DNA from: a virus | Virus record (IMG/VR): IMGVR_UViG_3300020463_000040 | Location: 1 to 42,518 of that record | Reading direction: 5' to 3' (one strand) | DNA length: 42,518 nt | Shown here: piece by piece, positions 34,884 to 41,911 of the stretch | Layout: every line of letters begins with the position of its first letter | How positions within the stretch are numbered: the stretch's first letter is position 1 | Position numbers and translations under genes: made by a program | The notes under the pieces: model-generated | Told to the model about the DNA's origin: nothing | Databases searched by the model: none | The model's input: the letters and a program-made list of their open reading frames with translations, nothing else

Positions 34884-35441
34884 ATGAGAATAATAAATCT
34901 AACCGTGCCTTTTAATCATACCATTATATATGATTACTATTCGCCACGTGATGAAAGTTTAATTTGGAAAGAACTTAATGAATTAAGTCCTGTTCTTGCA
35001 GACAAAAGAGCAACAGGTGATCCGCGAAGTAATGGAATGCGTGGATTGAGTTTGGATTGGCATTACAAAGATGATAGATCCAAAAGTCATACACTTCAAG
35101 CAAACAGATTAATTTATAATATCACAGATGAACTAAAAGAAAATCCTTTTATGAAATATTTGGATATGGCTAATGAGGATTTAACACAGGTAAATTACTA
35201 TCCAGATGGCAGTTCATATGCACATCATGCCGATCATGCAACAATTAGTGCAGTAACTACATTTTGGAAAGTACCTAAAGAATTTACAGGCGGAGAACTA
35301 AAGTTCCCTGAGTATGAATATAGTCCGCACATGGATAACAATACTATTATCCTATTTCCAAGTTTTGAGCAACATGAAGTATCCACAGTTATTGGTAAAG
35401 GGCGGTTTTCGATCAACCAATTCTACTTCATTAATCGTTGA
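34884..35441 (+). CDS. 2OG-Fe(II) dioxygenase family protein (185 aa)
   Basis: YAHHADHATISAVTTFWKVP (H115-x-D117), GGELKFPEYEY, TIILFPSFEQHEVSTV (H164) and GKGRFSINQF (R174) make a complete prolyl-4-hydroxylase-like core. No ribosome binding site is seen because the promoter's +1 coincides with the ATG. The substrate is unknown. Confidence 0.87.
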   Translation: MRIINLTVPFNHTIIYDYYSPRDESLIWKELNELSPVLADKRATGDPRSNGMRGLSLDWHYKDDRSKSHTLQANRLIYNITDELKENPFMKYLDMANEDLTQVNYYPDGSSYAHHADHATISAVTTFWKVPKEFTGGELKFPEYEYSPHMDNNTIILFPSFEQHEVSTVIGKGRFSINQFYFINR

Positions 35442-35466
35442 CAAACACCAAAATATATGTTACATT
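35438..35466 (+). promoter_or_regulatory. Sigma70-type promoter
   Basis: TTGACA (35438-35443, overlapping the previous stop), 17 bp, TACATT (35461-35466). Leader of 26 bases with TTTGAGGTA before the ATG at 35499. Confidence 0.62.
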
Positions 35467-35498
35467 ATTAATACAATTTTAACTTTGAGGTACTAATT

Positions 35499-35966
35499 AT
35501 GACGATGCATCTTGAAAGAGGACTTACAACACTTAACACTCGTAAGCCTAAGAAGAAAACAAAATTCACACAAAAGCAAATCGAGAAGTGGTCTGTTGAA
35601 ATGCGAAAGCATAACAAACAGATGCGTAGGATTAATTGTCATCATATGCAAATGACACTTGATGACTACATCGATTACATTCACGGACGTTACAAACGTA
35701 AGACTCCAGAAAGAGCAGTAACAACTCCTTGGCATGATTCGGGTGTATATCGTAGAGAAGCAGAGTTAGACAAGGCTCCAAGTCTAAGAACAGAGCAGTC
35801 TTTTTCTCCTTGCACAAAGAAAGAAGTTATGCATTACACAGGCGAACGTAAACTTGTAGGCATCGCAATGATGCATAAGTCTAATCTTGTTCCTGTGTTT
35901 GCTGATGACGATGATAAGACTGGACAAAAACAAGCAACAGAATATGCACAAATGCGAAGGAACTAA
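35499..35966 (+). CDS. Conserved marine T4-like phage protein (155 aa)
   Basis: Basic N-terminal third (KPKKKTKFTQKQIEKW), then NCHHMQMTLDDYIDYIHGRYK, which looks like a helix with a His pair. I have seen similar DYIDYIHGRYK phrases in cyanophage-type proteins, function unknown. It abuts the glucosaminidase gene with no gap. Confidence 0.72.
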   Translation: MTMHLERGLTTLNTRKPKKKTKFTQKQIEKWSVEMRKHNKQMRRINCHHMQMTLDDYIDYIHGRYKRKTPERAVTTPWHDSGVYRREAELDKAPSLRTEQSFSPCTKKEVMHYTGERKLVGIAMMHKSNLVPVFADDDDKTGQKQATEYAQMRRN

Positions 35967-36650
35967 ATGGGGAAGACTGTTAAACACTTTTGGAATAGAG
36001 TACGGAAACCTGTACTTGTAATAATATTAATGATAGGAGTTGGACTTGGTAGTTATGGAGCCGGTACTTTCTTTCCTAACTTTTGGGTAGAGAATAATAT
36101 TGTACAAAAAGCCAAGGCTTCATTTCATAATGAATGGAAAGCATTTGGATTTCAACAGCCAAGTATTGAATATACAAACGATGTTGAATTCATTAATGGC
36201 ATAGGACGTTGTGTAGACTTTTTAAACATGACTATTGAACATGAAAAACGTGTTCCTAAAATGATTATTATAGCAATGGCTGTTTTGGAAACTGGCTATG
36301 GTAAAAGTAGATTTGCAGTAGAAGGCAATAACTTATTTGGTTACAGAACGTGGGATCCAAAAGCACCACAACTGAAACCATTAGAACTTCCTGACGCAGA
36401 GTTTGGTGTAAAGAAATACAAAACCAAATGCGATAGTGTGAAGGATATGATTCGTAATGTAAATGAATATCATGCATACGAAGAATATAGAGTTGAACGT
36501 GCAAAACAGTTTGACTCAGGTAAGATAGATTTGGATAAGCAAATTGATTTGCTTTCTGAATGGAGTACAAATCCAGAATATACTAAACTTGTTAAGATGA
36601 AAGTTAAGAAGATCAAAGACATTTTGGCTAAGAATAAATTGGCAAAATAG
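35967..36650 (+). CDS. Peptidoglycan glucosaminidase with signal anchor (227 aa)
   Basis: An N-terminal signal-anchor segment (KPVLVIILMIGVGLGSYGAG, residues 14-33) is followed by an endo-beta-N-acetylglucosaminidase (Bax/glucosaminidase family) domain. KMIIIAMAVLETGYGKSRFA, with the catalytic Glu in VLETGYG, precedes GNNLFGYRTWDP. It would cut the glycan chain of peptidoglycan in the periplasm, as a signal-anchor type endolysin or a modifier of the wall. It is followed by a promoter and envelope lipoproteins. Confidence 0.87.
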   Translation: MGKTVKHFWNRVRKPVLVIILMIGVGLGSYGAGTFFPNFWVENNIVQKAKASFHNEWKAFGFQQPSIEYTNDVEFINGIGRCVDFLNMTIEHEKRVPKMIIIAMAVLETGYGKSRFAVEGNNLFGYRTWDPKAPQLKPLELPDAEFGVKKYKTKCDSVKDMIRNVNEYHAYEEYRVERAKQFDSGKIDLDKQIDLLSEWSTNPEYTKLVKMKVKKIKDILAKNKLAK

Positions 36651-36653
36651 TGG

Positions 36654-36682
36654 TTGACTTTTTATATAGAGTTGTATATACT
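36654..36682 (+). promoter_or_regulatory. Sigma70-type promoter before the envelope cluster
   Basis: TTGACT (36654-36659), 17 bp, TATACT (36677-36682). It has the same TGGTTGACTTT start as the promoter at 5964. Confidence 0.8.
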
Positions 36683-36717
36683 GTTAAGATAATGAATAGG
36701 CTAACAAGGAGACTAAA

Positions 36718-37011
36718 ATGAAAACATTGGCAACGTTGACCGTAGCAACACTAATTGTTACTGCTGTCGCAACACAGGCAAATGAAACTAAGAATCCAAT
36801 TATTAAGGATGTTGAGAACGCAAAAGAATTTGCGGTAAACAACAAGGTATCACAGTTTGTTATTAACGAATATAACAAAACTGTTGCGTTCCAAAAAGAT
36901 AGTTGGCAACAGGCTAAAGATCAAACGGCAAATAACAAACAACAAATAGTTGGCATCTTTAATAACATCAAAGACGCATTTACACAACATTTTGTAAAGG
37001 AAGGCAAGTAG
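36718..37011 (+). CDS. Secreted helical protein (97 aa)
   Basis: Sec signal peptide MKTLATLTVATLIVTAVATQA, with cleavage near A21-N22, then a charged, mainly helical periplasmic part (KEFAVNNKVSQFVINEY). ACAAGGAGACTAAA precedes the ATG. First gene of a four-gene envelope cluster. Confidence 0.78.
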   Translation: MKTLATLTVATLIVTAVATQANETKNPIIKDVENAKEFAVNNKVSQFVINEYNKTVAFQKDSWQQAKDQTANNKQQIVGIFNNIKDAFTQHFVKEGK

Positions 37012-37506
37012 ATGAAAGGCGTATTAAAAAATGCAGTATTAGGAATTGCTCTCGTATCCATGTTGGGTGCTTGTAGTACAATGACTACTGTTGCTGAAAG
37101 AGACACTTATGCAGAACCTAATTGGTATGCAAAGTGTAAGCAGATCGGATCAGAAGGAGGCTTCTTGTTCTGGTTTGGTACAGACTATGTATATTCTTGT
37201 GGTAAAGGCGTGTCATGGAATGACCAGGCGGCTGTAGCACAAGCAAAATCTTTCGCATACAAAGGCGTTGCTGAAAGAATACACAGTAATATAAAAGCAT
37301 CTACAAAAGTAGATATCAAAGACAACGGTAAGGTTACACGAACTTATGTTGAGCACATTGTAGATAAAACTGCAATTAATCGTCAACTCGAAGACGAGAA
37401 GTTTACTTTTAAAATGGGTGATACGTTTCACACATTTATGAGAGTGAAGATGACTAAAGACGTATTTGAGTCTTTAATTGCTCAAGCAAAAATGTCAAAG
37501 AGTTAG
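37012..37506 (+). CDS. Lipoprotein, LPP20/FlgO-like (164 aa)
   Basis: Lipoprotein signal ending VSMLGACS (lipobox LGAC). The mature domain has DQAAVAQAKSFAYKGVAERIHSNI, the A-K-..-A-...-R-...-I pattern of LPP20/FlgO-type outer-membrane lipoproteins. It starts directly after the upstream stop. Likely anchored in the host envelope, role unknown. Confidence 0.8.
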   Translation: MKGVLKNAVLGIALVSMLGACSTMTTVAERDTYAEPNWYAKCKQIGSEGGFLFWFGTDYVYSCGKGVSWNDQAAVAQAKSFAYKGVAERIHSNIKASTKVDIKDNGKVTRTYVEHIVDKTAINRQLEDEKFTFKMGDTFHTFMRVKMTKDVFESLIAQAKMSKS

Positions 37507-37509
37507 ACT

Positions 37510-37863
37510 ATGTATAATATCTTTGTATATGCACTCGTAATCTGTTTTTTCATCATGCTTGGGGCCTGTAGTTCGGCACCCAAGAACTTGGCCAAGGCTC
37601 CTCAGTATTGTTATACTGACGAAACTATTGAGACCACAAACGGTGAAACAAGCAGTTCAACCAAAGTCGAATGTACTGATAGACCCAATCTAAAAAATAA
37701 TATGATTGTGAAAACAGGCGTTGCAGACTCTTGCAGACCACACTATTACTATGTTACTATTGCAGGTAAGCAAGAACAAAGACGTGGCTTTGTATGTCGT
37801 AAACTTGATGAGAATGGAGAACATGGTGGTTGGGAGATTATTAATCCTAAGTTTATGTATTAG
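37510..37863 (+). CDS. Lipoprotein with 17-kDa surface-antigen-like domain (117 aa)
   Basis: Signal YALVICFFIMLGACSSA (lipobox LGAC). The mature part holds CRPHYYYVTIAGKQEQRRGF and VCRKLDENG...GWEIINP, which resembles the C-terminal domain of bacterial 17-kDa surface antigens (CRxxxxxVxIGGKxQxxxGxACRxxDGxWxI). Probably acquired from a host. Overlaps the next gene by 41 bases in another frame. Confidence 0.72.
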   Translation: MYNIFVYALVICFFIMLGACSSAPKNLAKAPQYCYTDETIETTNGETSSSTKVECTDRPNLKNNMIVKTGVADSCRPHYYYVTIAGKQEQRRGFVCRKLDENGEHGGWEIINPKFMY

Positions 37864-38251
37864 TTTAGCGGCCTGTGGCACAACTAAACGTACCTACGTA
37901 AGCGACTCTGTAGGCAGTAGTGCTAACACAAGTTATTCACCTAATACTTCATACATAAACATGGTAGCAAACTTTGCCAAATGGAAGGCATACAAACTTC
38001 CTGAGCATGATCAAATTCTACAAGAACAAGCAGTATTCTTTGCATTAGACAATCTACAAGAAGGTGATATCACCGAGTGGATTGGAGAAAGCAATTCAAC
38101 ACATGGTAAGGTCAGTGTAGTAATGACTTATCCGATGGGTGGAGGGTTTTGTAGGGTTTTACTTTCACAAATAAACTATAAACAAAAGGTTCGTAGTTTT
38201 AAGGAAACCGCATGTAAGAACGGAAGTTCGAAATGGCAATTTGTTAGATAA
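37823..38251 (+). CDS. Lipoprotein with 17-kDa surface-antigen-like domain, second copy (142 aa)
   Basis: The start inside the end of the previous gene is chosen because MVVGRLLILSLCISLAACGTT is a complete lipoprotein signal (lipobox LAAC); a GTG at 37826 is an alternative. The mature part ends with DITEWIGESNSTHGKVSVVM, FCRVLLSQINYKQKVRSFKE and ACKNGSSKWQFVR, again like the surface-antigen C-terminal domain. The pair with the preceding gene suggests an ancient duplication. Confidence 0.72.
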   Translation: MVVGRLLILSLCISLAACGTTKRTYVSDSVGSSANTSYSPNTSYINMVANFAKWKAYKLPEHDQILQEQAVFFALDNLQEGDITEWIGESNSTHGKVSVVMTYPMGGGFCRVLLSQINYKQKVRSFKETACKNGSSKWQFVR

Positions 38252-38280
38252 AGTAGCATAAATGTTGTGGTTATAACTAC

Positions 38281-38288
38281 GATAAATA
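38281..38288 (+). promoter_or_regulatory. T4-type late promoter (GATAAATA)
   Basis: GATAAATATTACG, followed by AAGGAGATAACT before the ATG at 38308. Confidence 0.65.
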
Positions 38289-38307
38289 TTACGTTAAGGA
38301 GATAACT

Positions 38308-39981
38308 ATGATATTTGGATTCATTACCTTTTTAACTGCATTAACAATTAGTGCAGTAGCAATATACTATTCCGTAGCAGGACTGGCGGCTATCTTTGCC
38401 GCGGCTGTTATCCCCATCATTGTTATGGGTGTATCACTTGAAGTTGGTAAACTTGTAACGGCTGTATGGTTGCACAGGTATTGGGACAAGGCCGCTTGGT
38501 GGCTTAAGACTTATCTTTCCATTGCGGTATTTGTTCTTATGTTTATTACAAGCATGGGTATCTTTGGTTTCTTATCCAAAGCACATATCGAACAAACAAG
38601 TATGTCGCAAGAACAAGTTGCTCTTATAGAAACACTTGACGACAAACAGAACAGAGCATTAGCAAAAATTGAAAGATGGGAATCAGAACTTGATCGCTTA
38701 ATGAAGGGCGAAGATGTTAGAGTAGATAGCCTAATTGAAAAAGAGCAAATTGCACTCAAAGAACTGTATGCACAAATTAAAGACGAAAAAGATACAGCCA
38801 GACAAGATTCAGACAAACAAATACAACTACAAAACGATAGATTAGAACAAGCCAAAATACGTAAAGAAGCAGATATTAAAGCGGCCAAGGATAGATTCGA
38901 AGGTAGTTTAGGTGGCGGTTCTAAATATGACCAAGCAGTTGAAAAAGCAAAAGCAAACGAATTAAGTGTTGCCAGTTCAGCACAAAGAGAAATTAGAAAG
39001 ATTAACGAGAATCTAACAACTGTACTTGCAGATATTGATACCAAGTATGTAGACAGCATTAAAAAGATTAACGATAGAATACAAACGTTACGTAATCAAG
39101 CAAACACTAAAACAGTAGATATTGACAGTCGAGTAGATGAACTTGAAGGCTTTATTGAATCAGAACAATCAAAGATTGATGAAGTACGTGAAGAAAAATT
39201 TGTGTACGAAAAAGAGTATCGTAAATTAGAAGCAGAAGTAGGTCCAATCAAATACATTGCAGAATTTGTTTACGGGGAGAATGCTGATAACAACTTACTT
39301 GAAGAAGCAGTACGTTGGGTAATCATTGTTATTATATTTGTATTTGACCCACTTGCAGTATTACTACTAATAGCATCACAATATACATTTAACTGGGCAA
39401 GAGAGAAAAAGGGCGGAGGTAGTTTGCCCCCAAAGTCCGATCCAGATAATTCACCAACCAGTCCCACTCCTGGTTACACAGATGAAGAATGGGACCAAGC
39501 ACACAGAGAAAATTACGAGTTAGATCGAGCAAAGAAAATCGATACTAACGAACCACCTGAAATTGTTAAACCTGAGCCTAAAGAACAAACTCTACACGAA
39601 ATGGCTATGGAAGGATTCGAAGAAGAACAAAAGCAACGTGCAATGGAAGAACAGAATGAAGAATGGGCCGAGATGTATGCACAGGCGGACAATGCACTAC
39701 CTAAAGAAAGTGTTGCAGAACAAATTGAAGAGGAAACACTTAAAGAACTTTCTAATTTGGACAAATGGAACGAGTGGGTAGAGAAAGCAAATGAAGAAGC
39801 AGAAAAGAATCCAGAAGAAGAAGTTGCTAAAGAAGATGACACAATAACAGGCATTGGTGCTGTCAAAGGATCATTTAAAAAAGCAGAAGAAGAACTTCAA
39901 AAAAAAACTCCGGAAGGAATCAATTACATGAAAAAGGAAGGCACCAAACAGGTCCGAAAAACCAGTACACCGAAGTCATAG
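38308..39981 (+). CDS. Large coiled-coil membrane protein (557 aa)
   Basis: Three N-terminal membrane spans (about residues 4-24, 26-47 and 68-92), a long coiled coil (about 95-325, many QxxE and KExDIKAA heptads), a fourth span (VRWVIIVIIFVFDPLAVLLLI, about 337-357), then an acidic Glu-rich C-terminal tail of 190 residues. The coil would lie on one side of the membrane between the two anchors. It resembles a membrane protein family in marine T4-like phages. It could reorganise the host inner membrane. The -1 frame is open beyond its stop to 40049, so the true C-terminus may be different. Confidence 0.78.
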   Translation: MIFGFITFLTALTISAVAIYYSVAGLAAIFAAAVIPIIVMGVSLEVGKLVTAVWLHRYWDKAAWWLKTYLSIAVFVLMFITSMGIFGFLSKAHIEQTSMSQEQVALIETLDDKQNRALAKIERWESELDRLMKGEDVRVDSLIEKEQIALKELYAQIKDEKDTARQDSDKQIQLQNDRLEQAKIRKEADIKAAKDRFEGSLGGGSKYDQAVEKAKANELSVASSAQREIRKINENLTTVLADIDTKYVDSIKKINDRIQTLRNQANTKTVDIDSRVDELEGFIESEQSKIDEVREEKFVYEKEYRKLEAEVGPIKYIAEFVYGENADNNLLEEAVRWVIIVIIFVFDPLAVLLLIASQYTFNWAREKKGGGSLPPKSDPDNSPTSPTPGYTDEEWDQAHRENYELDRAKKIDTNEPPEIVKPEPKEQTLHEMAMEGFEEEQKQRAMEEQNEEWAEMYAQADNALPKESVAEQIEEETLKELSNLDKWNEWVEKANEEAEKNPEEEVAKEDDTITGIGAVKGSFKKAEEELQKKTPEGINYMKKEGTKQVRKTSTPKS

Positions 39982-40049
39982 AGCCTTACACTCAAAACGC
40001 AGAACAAGGCGATAAATCACTTTTCAAAGACATCCTTAAAAGACGCTAA
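39982..40049 (+). other. -1 frame open tail after the coiled-coil gene
   Basis: The -1 frame, entered either at a nine-A run (39899-39907) or at CGA AAA ACC (39956-39964), reads ...NQYTEVIEPYTQNAEQGDKS and then LFKDILKRR, stopping at 40047-40049. This reads like a normal protein end and fills the gap to the next gene. It may be a frameshift extension, a base-calling error or a mutation. Confidence 0.4.
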
Positions 40050-40078
40050 TAAGTACTTGCATGGGAAAAGAATTAAAA

Positions 40079-40456
40079 ATGAATCTGATCACTGCTCCGG
40101 ATACATTGCAAAATGATAATCCAAGCATACTTCTTGTCAACCCAAGTGACATAGATAAAAACCAATTTAACGATATTGCAAAAGACTTTAAGAGCGATAT
40201 CAATTTATATCTTTATCAAGAAGACGTACCAGAGGATACCGACCAGTGGCTAATAAATGCCGCTAACATAGTAGATCACATTTACGTGAATTTAGACAAC
40301 TCAAAAAAAATTGAGTGGCTAAAAGGGTGGTTGTTGAAGTTTAACAAAACTTTTTACTTGACAAACACCGACCATATGCCGTATAATATTATTAATGTTA
40401 ACAAGGTGTATGATATGACCCAAGTAGCAGAAGGAGTAAAGTACTTTGAGGTATGA
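40079..40456 (+). CDS. Hypothetical protein (125 aa)
   Basis: ATG at 40079 is preferred over the in-frame ATG at 40061, which has no ribosome binding site. It begins MNLITAPDTLQNDNPSILLV and reads as a small alpha/beta (Rossmann-like) fold with strands SILLVNPSD, INLYLYQED and IVDHIYVNL. No family recognised. The promoter for the next gene lies in its last third. Confidence 0.68.
   Translation: MNLITAPDTLQNDNPSILLVNPSDIDKNQFNDIAKDFKSDINLYLYQEDVPEDTDQWLINAANIVDHIYVNLDNSKKIEWLKGWLLKFNKTFYLTNTDHMPYNIINVNKVYDMTQVAEGVKYFEV
40358..40387 (+). promoter_or_regulatory. Sigma70-type promoter inside a gene, driving bS21
   Basis: TTGACA (40358-40363), 18 bp, TATAAT (40382-40387), within the 3' part of the preceding gene. 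Leader of about 52 bases to the bS21 start. Confidence 0.75.
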
Positions 40457-40688
40457 TAAAGGTGAGAAGAAAAAATATAGAGGATTACACGTTGAAGTTA
40501 GAAATGGGGACTTTAATAGTGCCCTACGCAAATTCAAACGTAAGGTCAGTGAAGACGGTGTGCTACTTACACTAAAGGATAAACAGGCTTATACAAAGCC
40601 AAGCGAGAAACGTAAGATGGAAAAGGCCGCAGGTCGAGCAAGACATCTTAAGAAGATCGCAAAAAGGAAAGAGGAATATGGCTATTGA
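40446..40688 (+). CDS. rpsU: Ribosomal protein bS21 homologue (80 aa, TTG start)
   Basis: HVEVRNGDFNSALRKFKRKV (14-33), then GVLLTLKDKQAYTKPSEKRK and a basic tail, matches bacterial bS21 in order and spacing. The only usable start is TTG at 40446; AAGGAG nine bases upstream supports it. bS21 binds the 30S platform next to the anti-Shine-Dalgarno end of 16S rRNA and helps initiation. A phage copy may bias host ribosomes toward phage mRNAs. Phage bS21 genes are known from other phages. The next start overlaps by 11 bases. Confidence 0.92.
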   Translation: MRYDKGEKKKYRGLHVEVRNGDFNSALRKFKRKVSEDGVLLTLKDKQAYTKPSEKRKMEKAAGRARHLKKIAKRKEEYGY

Positions 40689-41340
40689 ACTAAAAGCAGA
40701 TTTATGGTTCCCAAGTATAGTTTGGGCAACATTAGAATTAGGTGCAGACATTCCCTGGCTTAAACAGTATGCAGATCAAATGCGTAATGCAAATCCAGAT
40801 GGCGTAAGAATTAGTAACTCCGGAGGTTGGCAAAGCAATAGCATTGAATGGCCTTTCTTTAATGATAAAACATGTCCACCTGAAATGATGAAGTTACAAA
40901 AACAACTTGATGAAGCAGTTAATATTGCATCTAAACAAGCAGGCTTTCCACCATTGCATATGAATAATATGTGGTTCAATATTAACGGACACAAGGATCA
41001 TAACTTACTACATGATCATCAAGGAAGTTTAATCAGTGGAGTACTTTACACAAATGTAATTGACCCAGACAAGATGGGTAACATTGAATTCCATAGAGAA
41101 GATAGTGCAGTACATTTTATTCCACCACTGGATAGATACAATCACTTTACAAGTACAAAGGGATCCTATGCACCCAGAGACGGATTGCTATTGTTATTTC
41201 CAAGTTGGCTAAAGCATAGTGTAAACAGTAATATGAGTAAGAGTGAACGTTATAGTATAAGTTTCAACTATGGCGTTGGAGCACCACAGAATATGTGGGA
41301 GCCAGAACAACAGAAACCAGTTAGCGATGAACAAAAGTAA
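40678..41340 (+). CDS. 2OG-Fe(II) oxygenase, TIGR02466 type (220 aa)
   Basis: NMWFNINGHKDHNLLHDHQG (H112, H114), SGVLYTNVIDP, LLLFPSWLKHSVNSN (H180) and ERYSISFNYG (R191) follow the TIGR02466 pattern. This putative 2OG-Fe(II) enzyme family is frequent in marine phages and its substrate is unknown. Coupled to bS21 and to the next gene by short overlaps. Confidence 0.88.
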   Translation: MAIELKADLWFPSIVWATLELGADIPWLKQYADQMRNANPDGVRISNSGGWQSNSIEWPFFNDKTCPPEMMKLQKQLDEAVNIASKQAGFPPLHMNNMWFNINGHKDHNLLHDHQGSLISGVLYTNVIDPDKMGNIEFHREDSAVHFIPPLDRYNHFTSTKGSYAPRDGLLLLFPSWLKHSVNSNMSKSERYSISFNYGVGAPQNMWEPEQQKPVSDEQK

Positions 41341-41911
41341 TTTATTTGAAACACCATTATGGCAAAGTAAGTTGCCCGACAGCATAGACACGTCTTGGCT
41401 TATAGACATGGTGTATGAAAAATATGCAACAGGTAAACTTAATGACTGTAATGGATTTCAAACATTTGATACTGAAGAAGAAATGAGTTTTGCTTTTCCG
41501 GTTCCTAAAGGTGTACAGTTACAAGAGTATCTTGATAACATGGTAAACAATGTTGCCAAAGAAATGGGACTACCAATGTGCAGTTTGCTGAACTACTGGC
41601 TAAACATTAATCCAACAGGTGCATACAATAATTTGCATAAGCATAGAAATGCTTTGCTTGTAGGTAACTTATATCTTAAGGTACCTGATACTTCCAGTGG
41701 AGGCATTGAGTTTGTGCGTGATGATGACGCTGACTATTATGTTCCTACTGATGCAGAATACAACCCCATAGTAGGAACAAGACTTACTATGCAACCACAA
41801 GAAAGAGATATTCTTGTATTTCCTGGCTGGCAACCTCACGCAGTCAAGACTAATAAATCATCTAACGATAGAGTGAGTCTATCATTTAATTACGGAGCAA
41901 TCAACCAATGA
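41327..41911 (+). CDS. 2OG-Fe(II) oxygenase, TIGR02466 type, second copy (194 aa)
   Basis: LNYWLNINPTGAYNNLHKHR (H104, H106), LVGNLYLKVPDTSSGGIEF, DILVFPGWQPHAVKTN (H171) and DRVSLSFNYG (R182) place it in the same family as the preceding protein. Only weak overall identity is visible, so the pair is an old duplication or separate acquisition. The ATG at 41327 lies inside the end of the upstream gene (14-bp overlap); a start at 41270 is rejected because it would overlap by 71 bases. The stop overlaps the next start (ATGA). Confidence 0.88.
   Translation: MNKSNLFETPLWQSKLPDSIDTSWLIDMVYEKYATGKLNDCNGFQTFDTEEEMSFAFPVPKGVQLQEYLDNMVNNVAKEMGLPMCSLLNYWLNINPTGAYNNLHKHRNALLVGNLYLKVPDTSSGGIEFVRDDDADYYVPTDAEYNPIVGTRLTMQPQERDILVFPGWQPHAVKTNKSSNDRVSLSFNYGAINQ

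Noticed and set aside
38511-39059. Minus-strand 182-codon frame opposite the coiled-coil gene
   Set aside because: Ser/Leu/Ala-rich antisense shadow of a highly charged coiled coil; no start signal or promoter.
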